Shown here piece after piece: positions 23,801 to 35,439 of a DNA stretch of 64,000 nucleotides. The translations under genes and the position numbers were made by a program. Source of the stretch: Zizania palustris (Eukaryota > Streptophyta > Magnoliopsida > Poales > Poaceae); contig JAAALK010000086.1 in the NCBI GenBank assembly GCA_019279435.1, forward strand, positions 19,017,913-19,081,912, in the 5' to 3' direction. The first letter of the stretch is position 1. Each line of letters begins with the position of its first letter. A model generated the notes under the pieces. The model was not told the DNA's origin, ran no database searches, and saw nothing but the letters and a program-made list of their open reading frames with translations.

Positions 23801-23948
23801 TCCGGTTCAGCTTATCAAGTGCCGACAGCTACCTAAATTTGCAAATTTTTGAAACTACTATACACATTTGAATTTTTTTAACAAAATATTATTTAAAAAA
23901 TCACGGTTAGATGGATATTCTAGGATAAAATCATCTTATCCAGTCTGC

Positions 23949-24393
23949 TGTTTGGTTGGAGGGCGAAGGTAGATGAGATGGTTACCGAGAGGAATATTCC
24001 TTCAATATGTTGGATAGAGGGATTCAAAAAAAATTCTGGATGAACTCATCCAATATTGATTATTACACAATTAATTTTTCGCTTATAAATATTCAAATGA
24101 TTTTTACTCGCAAATCATTTATCCAATTTATGATCTAATTACATCATTGTATCTATTACAATTTAATCTATAAAATAAGATCTCATATGATTATATTTTT
24201 GTGAAAAACTATATTTGACAAGTGGGCTTCACTAAATTTAAGCTTATCTCATCTAAGTTATATACACCTAACCAAATAAAAAATTATCTTATCTCATCCA
24301 TCCAACCAAACACCTCACTTGTATTATCACATCCCTAAATCCATGGATGAGATCATCTTATCTATTCTCATCCCCGAACCAAATGAACCCTTA
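23949..24393. mobile_element. Putative MITE (GTTTGGTTGGAG...CGAACCAAATGAACCC)
   Basis: This is an AT-rich block of about 445 bp whose ends are loosely inverted, with TTTGGTT followed by GAGATG-type sequence on each side. It stops exactly where the next GGGTGTGTTTGGTTAAG motif begins at 24394. Decayed, so low confidence. Confidence 0.35.
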
Positions 24394-24810
24394 GGGTGTG
24401 TTTGGTTAAGCTATGGATCCTGAAAAAAAAACTAAAGTGAGATGTGAACTATAGAAAAGTTGTTGTAAGCTATGAGCTATAGAAAAATTAAGAAGTTGTT
24501 TGGTTTGGAGTATCTATGGATTTTTATTTTGATAATAAATGTTTGTAATACCCTAATGTTTGGTTGTAGTATTAATATACACTCTCAATATAAAACACTG
24601 ACTTGTTTAATGATGTGTATTTAGATCATTGTTGCAATAAGATATTATTTATAACTAAAATGTATTTATATTTTTAACAATTATATATTAACTTTTATTC
24701 TTAGAAAACTATTTAGTTTCAAGTACTCTATATCAACAGAAGAGGTACTTTATTAATGGCAAATGTGTGTAGTTTTCACTAAAAACTAGCTACGGGAATA
24801 TGTGGAATCT
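24394..24810. mobile_element. Partial MITE, same family as 15206
   Basis: GGGTGTGTTTGGTTAAGCTATGGATCCTG at the left shares its first 14 bases and the GGATxCTGAAAA block with 15206. No right terminus is seen. The rest is AT-rich without genes. Confidence 0.4.
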
Positions 24811-24814
24811 AGGG

Positions 24815-25506
24815 TACCCCCAACTAGTGATGGCAACGGGGATGATCCCCGGTGGGGAGGGGTCCCCGTCCCTGTACCCGGTAGAATAAAAAATCCCCAT
24901 TCTTCATCCCCATCTTTGGCTTCGGGGATAATTTTTTCCTGTCCCCGCTCCCCATCAAGGATTCGGGTACCCATCGAGGAGAAAATCCTTGTCAATGTGG
25001 TGTGGAGGGGCACGACCATAAGGAGGGACACAACGCATCGGAGGGGCACGACCGGGAGGAGGGGCGTGGCCGAGGCCTGGGCGGAGTTGGAGGTGCACAA
25101 CTAGGCAGAGGGGCATGATCGGGCGGAGTGGTGCGGTCGGGGCCCAGGCGAAGCCGGAGGTGCATGGCCAGGCATAGGGGCACGACCAGGCTGAGGGGCG
25201 TGGCGGGGTGAAGGGACGTGACCGACGAAAGATAACAACCAGGTAGAGGGGCATGACTAAGGCGCCAAGCGAAGAGAGGGTGTGGCGCCACGGTCGAGCC
25301 TCGGGCAATGAGGTGACGAGGGCACCAGGTGCTTGGCGGCGACATGGTGAAGAAATAGGGTGGCGGGGAGAAGGATTGGGGATCTAGGGTTTTGATTATA
25401 TATATATAGAGAGAGATTATGGACCCACATGTTAGTTTTCGCGGGTATATTAACGGGGAATGGGGTTGGGGAGTGGAGGAATATCCCCATCATTGCTTCA
25501 CCCAAC
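24815..25506. mobile_element. Unclassified repeat with GGGG/CCCC-rich ends abutting TatB
   Basis: The left end contains GATGGCAACGGGGATGATCC and the right end in reverse complement GCAATGATGGGGATATTCC, so imperfect terminal inverted repeats are possible. The centre is GC-rich, with repeated GAGGGGCACGACC-like blocks (25005-25260). A short TA/GA run lies at about 25399. The junction with TatB exon sequence is at about 25500-25510, so it may have caused or used the break that truncated TatB. Confidence 0.4.
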
Positions 25507-27176
25507 GAGGATGAGGCTGACTTGAACTTTGCCATAGAGCGCGCGTCCTGCTAGGTACGCTTTCCCAAGCGCCTCCGATCAAGTTTTTTCCCCTTCTTCT
25601 CTTTACCTTCGTTTGCTTTCTTCTTCTCTTTTTTTGCAGATCGTTGTTCTGGCCTAGGGATCCTCGATGTCCCTTTTTGCGGAGCGCAGCCGGCATGGCT
25701 GTGAAGTCGCGAGGCTCCGCGAATGGATTGACGCCGACGAGGGGGAGGCACGGGGTCTTCAGGCCAAAAAGGATGCTTTGGTCGGTGAAGGCGTAAAGCT
25801 TCGAGATCAGGCGGCTGAGGTCATGGGGCTCTGAGCCCTAACTGCTAAAGTCGACGGGCTTCGGGCGCGGGTGGATGAGGTCAATGAACTCTAAGCCCGA
25901 GCGACCAAGGTCGCCGAGCTTTGAGCACGAGTGGCTAAGATCAACGGGCTTTGAGCTCAGGTGGCTAAAGTCGATGAGCTCCGAGTGCGGGTGGCTTAGA
26001 TCGATGGGCTCCGAGCTCAGGTGGCTGAAGCTGAGGCCATTAAGGCTCAGAGGGCCAAGCTGGACAAGACGATCTCAGATCTCTTAGCTTCGAACGAGAA
26101 GATGAGGGCGCAGCTGGCAAAGGACGAGGAGGTGGAATTTGACGCCATAGGCACCCTCCGGGACGTCCTGCTCTTTGGCTTTTGATGTTGCGTGGGAGCC
26201 CTTGAGCCGCCGACTGAGGTTTATTCAGGCCGTCGTGAAGAGCATGGACGTCACCGTAGCCAAATACGGGGAGGTCTCTGGGTGAGTGGTCGCCGTTGGC
26301 GTCCTCCATCACCTTGAAGCCATCAGAGGCGTCATTTCGGCGGTAGTGGGGGTGGCACCCGTCATCTTCAGGGGTGACCGCCTTCATGCTATGACTCCGT
26401 CTATGGCGAAGGCCTGGAAGGTTTTCCAAGAGCCTTGGAAGTCCGAGGGCCCATCGGCGGTGAAGACTTGGGCAGATGAAGCTCACCGCCGGAGTCATCT
26501 ACGAGTGTATCCCCTTCCAAAGCTTGCCTCTGTCGCTCCCCCTTCAGGCCCGAAGGTGTAGTTCCCTTAGGGTTTTTCTTGTAAAGTTAGTCTTGTAAAC
26601 AAGGATATACAACTTTATGAATGAAAACTCCTTTTGGAAATTGCTTAGGGTTCGGTCGACGCCTCGAACCCCGAGGTCGAGGTGCTTGAAGCGATGGAAG
26701 CTCTTCGCCATCGGTGGGCTATATTCGAAGCCCTTAGGCCTAGTAGACATGTTCGTTTTACCGTACCTCATGATAGTTGAGGAAACGTTATTCCTGAAAT
26801 TCTACATGAAGTGCTCGCTTTCATAAAAGAGGAAGGGAAGGAAACGAAGGCTTCATCCTCGTCGTCCGAGTTTGTGGGCTGGTCTGACGTGGAAGAGGAT
26901 CCCGACCAGGTGGAGTCGGGAAGCCACTCTCTTCGGACTTGGGCACAACTTCAAGAGGATCAGATATCTTGGAGGGCTTCGAAGAAGGCGAGACAGGCTC
27001 AAGCTAAATCTAAGGGGAAGGCCCTCCCCCTAGGGCTCCGAGAGCACCGGGGGCTGGAGAAGGTTCGCGAAGTCGAGCTAGTTTACAGGAGCGGAAGGGT
27101 TTCTGATTTCTCCTTGGGTTGGACACCGATTTCTCGTAGGGTCCTAGATGCTGCTCGAAACTTGGTCATGTTGTAA
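25507..27176 (+). pseudogene. TatB antisense gene, last three exons, decayed
   Basis: Three exons are homologous to Tat1: the end of exon 3 (up to 25554, LNFAIERASC then a stop where Tat1 has Gln), exon 4 (25640-26555) and exon 5 (26649-27176). Introns 25555-25639 and 26556-26648 have GT-AG ends and match Tat1 introns in position and phase. Exon 4 encodes an 11-residue repeat coiled coil (25800-26040) and ends near PSGPKV against PSDPQV in Tat1. Exon 5 shows LEAMEALRHRWA, VLAFIKEE, GWSDVEED and TWAQLQEDQ against LEATVELRKEWA, VLSYIKEE, DWSDSE and TWAELQEEQ in Tat1. Many TGA and TAG stops occur (for example 26778-26780). The N-terminal exons and promoter are lost. Function unknown; the role is inferred to be element-encoded. 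Confidence 0.8.
25800..26040 (+). repeat. 33-bp tandem repeat encoding an 11-residue coiled-coil repeat
   Basis: About seven units of 33 bases encode variants of VAKVDELRAR, a hendecad spacing of hydrophobic residues fitting a coiled coil. In several units the Arg codon CGA reads TGA, giving L-stop-A. The units are similar but not identical. Confidence 0.8.
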
Positions 27177-27405
27177 TCGCATTTATAACTTAAATAAAAT
27201 TTTGTAAATTGGGTTGCCCTTTTTACTTTGGCGCTCTGAATGTATTATTAGCCCCTCCTTGTGGGTGGGTGGCTTGCTGGCTTCACGCAATGATCATCGC
27301 TATGATTTAGAGCATATATTTCGTGGTGGATAAGATTTGGTGATTCATGCTTTACTCTTGTGGAAAGGTTTCGAGCTGTTAGGTTTTGTGGGTGCTTTGA
27401 CTCTT

Positions 27406-27621
27406 GGCTCGGAACGTAGAACGTGGGTGCTTCGAGGGAGTGGCTCGGAGTCCATTTTAGGGGTGTTTTGAGCCTGTGGCTTGGAATCTGTATTAGGGAT
27501 GCTTCGAGCCGATGGCTCAGAATCCGTTTTCGAGATGCTTTGAGCTGGTGGCTCGGAATCCATATCAGGGATGCTTCGAGCTAGTGGCTTGGAATCCATA
27601 TTAGGGATGCTTCGAGCCGAT
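27406..27621. repeat. 36-bp tandem repeat, six units
   Basis: Units begin GGCTCGGA or GGCTTGGA at 27406, 27442, 27478, 27514, 27550 and 27586, exactly 36 bases apart. Minus-strand reading gives a 12-residue repeat (variants of RSIPNMDSEPLA), but this lies past the pol stop and is probably incidental. It occupies the same place in TatB as the 118-bp repeat in Tat1, yet the sequences are unrelated. Confidence 0.92.
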
Positions 27622-29235
27622 CCGAAACAAGTCTTGTACCATAGTGCGTACACTTTGGTAAAGGTTGTTTCGAGGGAGAATCACTCAAAGGGATGTATTT
27701 TATTGTAAAATAATACATCAGCTGTGATTACAATGATTTTACGTGAAGTATCGTTTTAGATGTTCCGCATGCCAGGTGTGTTTTAGCTATTCTCCTTCTA
27801 GGGTGGCTAATTTGAATGAACCGGGTCAACTGGAGCGGAGGACGATAAACGGGCCTTCCCATTTGTTACCAAGCTTCCCCGGGGTGATCACGCTTCGGAG
27901 GACAAGGTGTCCTAGCTTTAATTCTTTCGGCTTCACCTTAGGGTCGTACCAGGCTTTCGTCTGGTCGTGATATTTGGTAAGGTTGGCGATGACTCGGAGT
28001 CTTGTTTCTTCGGAGAGATCGAGCGAGATGCTCCTCTCTTGCTCGTCTTCGGGCTCCGTCGCTCGCAAAGAGCCTTCCTTGAGCTCTGTCGGAGTCATTG
28101 CTTCATCTCCGAATAGCAACCAGAACAGCGTGAATTCGATTGCCTGAGTTTGAGTGGTCCAGATGGACCACATGATCTTTGGCAATTCCTCCGTTCAGAG
28201 TCATTTGGCGAGGCCTACAATCCGCAGGTTTAGGCCAGACAGTATATTTCTGTTGGCTTGCTCGACGGCTCCGTTGGACTGTGGGTGTCTGACAGCGGCG
28301 AAGCATAATTAGATTCCCAGCTCTTCGCGGAATTGCCTGAATGGTTCGACGTTGAATTGGGTACCGTTGTCGATCGTTGGTTGTCTTGGTACTCCGAACC
28401 GACAGATGACATTTTGCTAGAAGAATTTTTGGACGTTCTTCGAGGTGATGGAAGTCAAGGGCTCGGCTTCGACCCATTTCGAAAAATACTCGATCACAAC
28501 CACGACGAACCTGAGATTTCCTCTTGCCTTTGGGAATGGTCCTATCAAGTCCATCCCCCACCGAGCCAAGGGCTAGACTGGACTGATGACTTGGAGGGGG
28601 ACGGGGGGTCGGTGGCTTCGCCGCTCCATCCATTAGCATCCTTAGCGAGTGTGTACCAGGGCTTTTGCATCGGACATGATAGTGGGCCAACATAAGCCTT
28701 GATGAAGTGTCTTCCCTGCTAAGGCCCGAGGTGTTAGGTGGTTGCCGCATAGGCTTTCGTGGATGTCTCATAATATTTTTTGCCCCTCGTTCCTGGAGGT
28801 GCATCGGAGTAACGGCGAGCATACACCGGACTTGTATAATGCCCCGTTGATAATGTGGTAGTGACGCACCCTATGTTGAAGTCTTGAAAGATCGGGGCCT
28901 GCGGGGAGTCCTTCTTCGCTCCGAAGCAAGCTAAAAATTTGGTATCACCAGTCTTCGGAGGGGATGCAGAGGACCTCAGTGGGTTCCAGAGATGGCACCG
29001 AGGTCCTAGACAACTCCTCGAAAAAATCCCTTAGGGAGACGTCTTGGCCTCCGGCTGCTGCTTTAGCGAGGACGTCTACTTGCTTGTTGTCGGCTCTTGG
29101 GATGCTTCCGACAGAGATTCCCTTGAATGATGCTTCGGTCTTGTGGATTGCTTCTAGGTAGGCAGCGAGGTCTGGGTGCTGCACCTAAAAACTCTTATCT
29201 ATGTGCCCGACAACAATCTAGGAATCTATTTTTAC

Positions 29236-29370
29236 TGTTAGGAAAAGTCCAGATCTATTCCAAAGGGCCCAAAAGGGCAATATGTACAAGAGAAGGGCCC
29301 AAAGGGCAATAGTACAAGGGAAGTGAAGCTTTACAAATAAACCCATATACTATACAATATATCTCTAAAA
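29236..29370 (-). mobile_element. 135-bp solo LTR in the TatB second RNase H
   Basis: On the minus strand the insert runs from TTTTAGAGATATATTG to TTTTCCTAACA, very like a small copia or TRIM LTR of form TGTTAG...CTAACA with one changed first base. A 5-bp duplication TTTAC flanks it (29231-29235 and 29371-29375). Removing it and one duplication joins the RNase H frame (LLGLRKAR to KIDSQIVVGH). Two GGGCCC-containing segments repeat inside. Confidence 0.8.
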
Positions 29371-32300
29371 TTTACAACAACCCGGGCGGCGCCTAGCGCG
29401 CGCTTTCCGAAGGCCTAACAACACGCCTTCGTTCAACTATATTGTTTGTGGCTTTGAAATTTAGCCTTACAGAGTACAATGCTTTTTGCCCTGAGGGTGA
29501 AATAATAACCGCTCCTGCACCAGCTCTAGATGCTTGGTAAGCTTCATCAGAATAGACCATCCATACCCCTTCGCTGGCCTCTTCCAGAGCCCATTTCGTC
29601 GGTGGAGTCCATTCCATGACGAAATCAGTGAGGATTTCAGATTTGACGGCAGTCCGGGTGACGAACGTGATGTCGAAGGGGGCGAGCTCCATTGCCTACT
29701 TCCCTATTCTTCCTATGGCATCCATGTTTTTAAACATGTCCCTGGGGGGTATGAAGTAGTGATGGTGATGCCATGGGCCAGGAAGTAGTGGCACAACTTT
29801 CTTGAAGCCATTTAGAGGGCATAAGCTATTTTCTCAAGCTCAGCGTACCTCGTTTTGGCTCCCGAAAGTTCTTCGGACACAAAGTACACTGGCCTTTGGA
29901 TCAGCTTCCCTTTGGATTCCTCTTCTCATATGAGCACGACGCTTACCGCGAAGCCCGTAGCCGCAAGGTAGATGAGGAGGGTCTCTCCGTCGAGAGGGGT
30001 GGTGAGAGTGGCTAGGTTGGCGAGGTATTCCTTGATTTCGTCGAAGCACTTCTGGCATTTGGGGGTCCAAGCGAAGTCCGTTGATCCTTTCAGCGCTTTG
30101 AAGATCGGAAGGCTTCGCTCAACGGACCTGGCGAGGAAGCAGTGGAGGGTGGCTAGGCGGCTAGCCAGCTTCTGGACCTGCTTTAGATTCTCCGGAGGGG
30201 CCATTTGCTGCAGGGCGCTGATTTGAGTGGGACTAGCTTCGATGCCACGGCTCGAAACTAGGTCTCCTAACAGCTTGCGAGCCTGTGCCTCCGAAGACAC
30301 ATTTATCGGGGTTCAGGTGGATCCCGTAGGCTCGGAGGCTATCAAATGTTTTCGCTATGTCTAAGCTATGTTAGTGCTTTCGTGAACTCTTAATTACAAT
30401 GTCGTCCATGTATGCCTCAATGTTACGACCTATTTGATGACCATAGCCTTAGCAATTAACCTAGAGAAAGTAGCCCCGACATTTCTCAAGTCGAAGGGCA
30501 TTCTTACATAGCAGAAGACTTCTGAGGGGGTGATAAAACTAGTCTTAGCTTCATCTTCGTGTTTCAACCATATTTGATGGTAACCGGAGTAGGCATCAAG
30601 AAAACTAAGGAGCTCAGAGCCGGCTATGGAGTAGACCAGTTAATCGATGCGAGGCATGGGGTACGGGTCACGTGGGCATGCTTTATTTAAAGAAGTGAAA
30701 TCAATACACATGTGCCATTTGCTGGAGTTTTTCTTCTTTATGAAGACGGGGTTTGATAGCCACTACATATGGCTGATTTCCCTGATGACTCTAGCTCAGA
30801 GCAGTTTTTCCACCTCCACCTTGGTGCGCTCGGCCCTCTTCGCGGACAGCTTCTGGAGCCCCTGGCGCACTGATCGTGCCTTTGGATTTACTGACAAGGA
30901 GTGTTCGATGATGCTCCAGTACACTCCTGGGATGTCCTCGTCTGACCAAGCGAAGACGTCTAGGTTGTCCCGGAACACGTCTTCCAGCATTGCCATGACT
31001 TCGGGAGCGATCCCTCCACGAACTGGATGGGGTACTCTCGCCCCTCCTTGATGATGACCTTGGTGATTATCTCCCATTCGGGGTGGGGTTTAGCGGCTGG
31101 GCCCCTCACATGTTCGGAGGGCTAGGGCTAGAGGTCTTGGTTGTACGGGTGCTCCCGGACGCTGTTGACTTGTCGCGGCTCCAGCGGGGTGGAGTGGTCG
31201 TATTCCACCCTCCGGGCTGTAGCTTGATCACCAAGGACGGTGAGGACTACCCCTAGAGTCGACATCTTCATGCAGAGGTAGTTGTGGTGTGCGATGGCTC
31301 CAAACTGGTTCAACATGCCTCTTCCAAGATGACGTTATAGGCATAGAGGGTGTTGACGACATCGAAGATGATCTCTTTGGTCTGCGTGAGGGGTCCTTCT
31401 CTGAAGGTCACTTCGAGGCCTATCTGGCTGAGGACATCAAGGGGTGGGCCTGCGAACTTCCTCCATCGATAAGCACCCGATGGACCTTGACGTTGGCGAT
31501 GCCGACGGTGATGCTGAGGGGGTCGGTGTGTGTAACAGCCCCAAAATTAAAAGAGAATAAAATAAAGGAAAAATATTATTAAATGAATTTCTGAATTTTA
31601 TTATTAAGAAAACTCCTAAAAGAACCCTATTAAATCCAAACAGAGGTAAATATTCCAAATTTGGACTTGAAAATTTTATGGGATAAACTAGAGGCCAAGA
31701 AATATTTTTGAGAATTTTTACAAAATTTTTCTAGCTAATCTTCAAGCCTTAAGCAAATATTTGAATTTTTGGAATTAAATTTAATGGAAAATGATTTTTT
31801 TAATCTTATTGGGCCGCAACCCCCAATTCCTCGCCCAAAGCCTTTCGGCCCAGCCCAGTCTGGTCGCGCCCACCGACAGGCGGGACCCACCTGTCGGCGC
31901 ACCCCCTTCGTTCCCGCCCGCTCGCACCAGCCGGCCCCACCTGGCAGTCTCTGCCCGCGCCCCCTCTGCTGCTGACACGTCGGGCCCGCTTGTCGGCCCC
32001 TCCTCCCTCTCGCGCCCGCCGGCTGACAGGTAGCCCCCACCTGTCAGGCCCTTCTTCTTCCTTGGAAGGGGATCTCTCCCCTTCCATTTTTAGCCGGCGC
32101 CGCCCCTACCCAAAATCGCCTCCGCCAGCTGCCGTGAGCCAAATCTGGCCCTAGCCGAAGCCTACCATCCGCAGGCGATCCCTTTCCTGTGATTCCCCAC
32201 ACGTTTTCGCCCAAATGGAAGGTGATCCGTGCGGATGGAAACCTCGCCGGAGGAAATATGGATCCCCTCCTCGGATTCCTCCGTTCCCCTTCCAAATCAG

Positions 32301-33029
32301 CACCGCCGGCAGTACTATTTAAACCCTGGCCTTCACCGCAGCTCAGGCCACCCCCAATTAAGCCTAGCCACGCCTTCCCGAACCGCCACTTCGGTTTTCG
32401 GCTATTTGCCCTTCCTCAACTCCGGCAAGCCCTCCCCGGCGCTCAGGGCCACCGCCACCCTCGTCGTCGCCTCCGTTGGGACCGCCGTCGCGCCCTCTGC
32501 CTCGGCCCCACCTCCGTTGGGCCAGAACACCGCCGAAGCCCGACACCACCAATGAACCCGAGACGCTCCGCCGCCCTCTCCTCATCGCCGGCCACCACCG
32601 GACATCTTTCTCCGCCGATTCCGGTACGGTTGCACTCCCCTCTCTATCCTCTTTCCGTTTTCGCCGTCACCGAGGTCATTGGACCGCCGCACGCCATCGC
32701 CGCAGCTCGCCGCCGCTCGGCCGGAGCCGGGGACGAAGGCCTTAGCCTTCCCCCGTGCCGCGCGCATGCCAGACGGGCACTGAACCCTCCGATCTGAGAT
32801 GGACGGCTAGGATTAAAACCCCCCCGGGTTCAATCTGGGCCGTCCACTCAGTCAAAGGGGTATCAGGCTCCCTGAGCCGTCGATCTCCACTTAAGCGCCC
32901 CGATCTGCGACCGCCCGTTGGATCTGGATCCAACGGTCCTGAGTGGCCCGGCTCACGCGCGCAGTCGCTGGTCCATGGTGGACCTGGCTCACCGTGGACC
33001 CGCAGCTGTTTCTGGTTTAAATAAAATTC

Positions 33030-34150
33030 AGAAAAATACTTTAAACTTTAAAAATTCATATCTTGCTCAATTTAACTCCAAAATTCACCATTTTGATTCT
33101 GGAAAATTTGTCTTTTCATCCTCTACACTTTTATGCAATAAAAACAATATGTTTATTTGGCACATAGTAATCTTATTAAATAATAAAGGAAAGTTCCCTT
33201 TAGGAATTAATTAATATTTCAATAAAATAATTCAGATAAACCCTTAAAAATTTATAAAGTAATATCAGAAGATATAATGGCTCTATTTCACTGTTATTAA
33301 CACAATAAAAATGGAATGACCATGTTGTCCATGACATTTTGTTAATTAACCTTCCTAAGACCCCTTTAGGGTTTAATTAATATTCCATTTAAATAATACA
33401 GAAAAACTCTTAGAAATTTATATAATAATTTTAGATGATATATTGAATCCAGTACACTGTTTATAAGTCAATAAAAATATAATAAGTCATTTTGCCCATT
33501 TTAGATTCTTAAATAAACATTTCCAAGACCCTTTAAAATAAATGATTAATTCATATAATGGAAATACAACACTTTACAAAAATATCATGCAAATGACATA
33601 ATAAATTCAAAGGACTTAATGACTTGATTCTACTGTTTTAATGCAATAAAAATAACATGTTCACTTTGCCCACTTTAATCTATTAATTAATATTGCAAAA
33701 GGCCTTGTAGGGTAATTAAGTAATTCAGATAATAGAAGTTAAACACTTTATAAACATGTCATGACAACTTATATAATAACTTCAGAAAACCTAACAACTT
33801 GAGTTCACTATTTTTAATACAAATATAATATTCATTTTGCCCACTTTGTTCTATTAAATCATATTACAAAAAGCCCTTTTAGGATATTTAATTAATTCAA
33901 GTAGTAAAGATCCATACTTTATGAAATTATCTTAAAGTTATATAACAAACTTCAAAGACTTAATATTTTAAAGTCAATATCTTTGATACCATAAAACATC
34001 AAGGTTAATACCTTTTTAGTTCATCTCTAACAAGAGGAAATAAAAACCCCTAGGAAAAATAAATTATGTCAAGTCATAAATTCAGAAATCTCATTAGGAA
34101 TCAACCTTAAATATTTAAGTAACAATTCCCTGGAATTTAAGACTCTATCT
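33030..34150 (+). repeat. Diverged AT-rich internal repeats of solo LTR A
   Basis: Roughly 150-base blocks recur, each containing a variant of CAATAAAAAT, TTTTGCCCAC and GACCCTTTAGGG followed by TAATTAATA. Five or so copies can be followed at about 33110, 33300, 33470, 33640 and 33820. No protein is encoded. Confidence 0.7.
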
Positions 34151-34241
34151 CCCTTACTTAAATCCAACAACAACTTGTATGCTTGTATGATTGATTTTGG
34201 ATTGTTTATTGAATGTTGTGTTTACTTTTCCGTATCGAGAA

Positions 34242-35439
34242 GACTACAACGTCGTCGAAGATCCCGAGTCTTACCCCGAGGTTCCACCTTCACCATTCAC
34301 GGATCAAGGCAAGTCATCGACCCTTCTGTGGAAACAGTTGATCATAATTGAGCCCATGTTTTAATAAGTTATCGCTATAACCCATAGGTTAATATTGCAT
34401 TAGTCCAATAATCAAGCCTTACACTTATATTTATTAGATCCCCGTCCTTGTGTGCAAACCCAAGCCATGCTTATTGAGCCTTAACTCCTTGTCACTCCAC
34501 TATAAAAATATTAGCTAGTGCCCAATGTACCGGCACAACTGCTATAGGATAAAAAGAACGAGTCGTAGATAGCTGGATTCTGTATATGAATTTCCCCGTT
34601 ATTCTTGTCTCTGGACTCTGTTGGAGTTGGCTAGGTTATAAGTATGGTGGGTTCCGAGTGCAAGCTCGGAAACTGGTTGGTCGCACCCGGGGCACTATAA
34701 GGACCGGTCTGCGGGATCTGTTGCAAAGCACTTCCGTACCAACCACAAGTCTAATGGGTAAGTCCTAACTGGAAGTGTGGAACACTCCGTCTCTCGGCAC
34801 CATAGTGGAGGGGGCAAGGGGCTAGCCTGCGGGCGACTTGTACCAAAGGAGGCTCAAGGGGGGGTATGGTGGGGCACCGACGCGTCGGGACACCATATGA
34901 AACCTATAAGAGGGTGTTGTTGAGTCGGGGAAGACCATATGGAAGGTTTTGGCACGAGTTCCCGTGAAATGGGTCATCTCGTTACACTTCGGTGTAGGCG
35001 ATGAGTGCGTGCCTTGTGGGTACAGTGGTACATCTCTGATCAGAGTAAACTTAATCTTTTCGAAAAGCCGAGCCCACGGTCAAGGGCGGGTTGTGTGACT
35101 ACTCGCAGTTAGTTTACAATTGGTTGACTGTTTGAGTTATTCATGGCATGTAAGGACTGTTGTGCGAGGAGGTGAAACGTACTCCTCGAGTTAGAAGATG
35201 ATGATGCATACACATGTTTACTTTTCAGTACTAATAAATTGATCACCCTTAATGCTTTACAATTATGCTGCTTCCGCAAAACTAGCCACTTTCTCCCTTG
35301 TTATTTACCTTGCATTATAATTGCATTCGGTGGCTTGCTGAGTACATCTGTACTCACCCCGTTGACTTACACCATCAGAGCCCGTCTACTACGAGGAGGA
35401 TGCAGGTCTGGAGTAGCGACCCAGTCAAGGCGAGACTAG
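34242..35439 (+). other. Coding-like two-exon tail in solo LTR A
   Basis: 34242-34316 encodes DYNVVEDPESYPEVPPSPF then TDQGKS, and the homologous stretch of solo LTR B encodes DYDAAEESEYYPEVPLSPF then AEQGKS. There are no indels and many silent changes, while flanking DNA has drifted. A possible GC donor (CAAG then GCAAGT, about 34308-34314) and a CATCAG acceptor at about 35377 would join it in frame to a short end EPVYYEEDAGLE-stop. LTR B gives EDAYYEDGLE-stop by the same rule. Exon limits are inferred; protein role unknown. Confidence 0.45.

Noticed and set aside
27345..27653. 102-codon frame with a 12-residue repeat on the minus strand
   Set aside because: It lies beyond the pol stop in the hypervariable repeat region. 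A 36-bp period leaves any open frame repeating, so protein coding is not implied.
32189..32797. 202-codon GC-rich open frame in solo LTR A
   Set aside because: Proline/arginine-rich low-complexity translation with overlapping frames on both strands and no counterpart of equal frame in solo LTR B. Treated as compositional.
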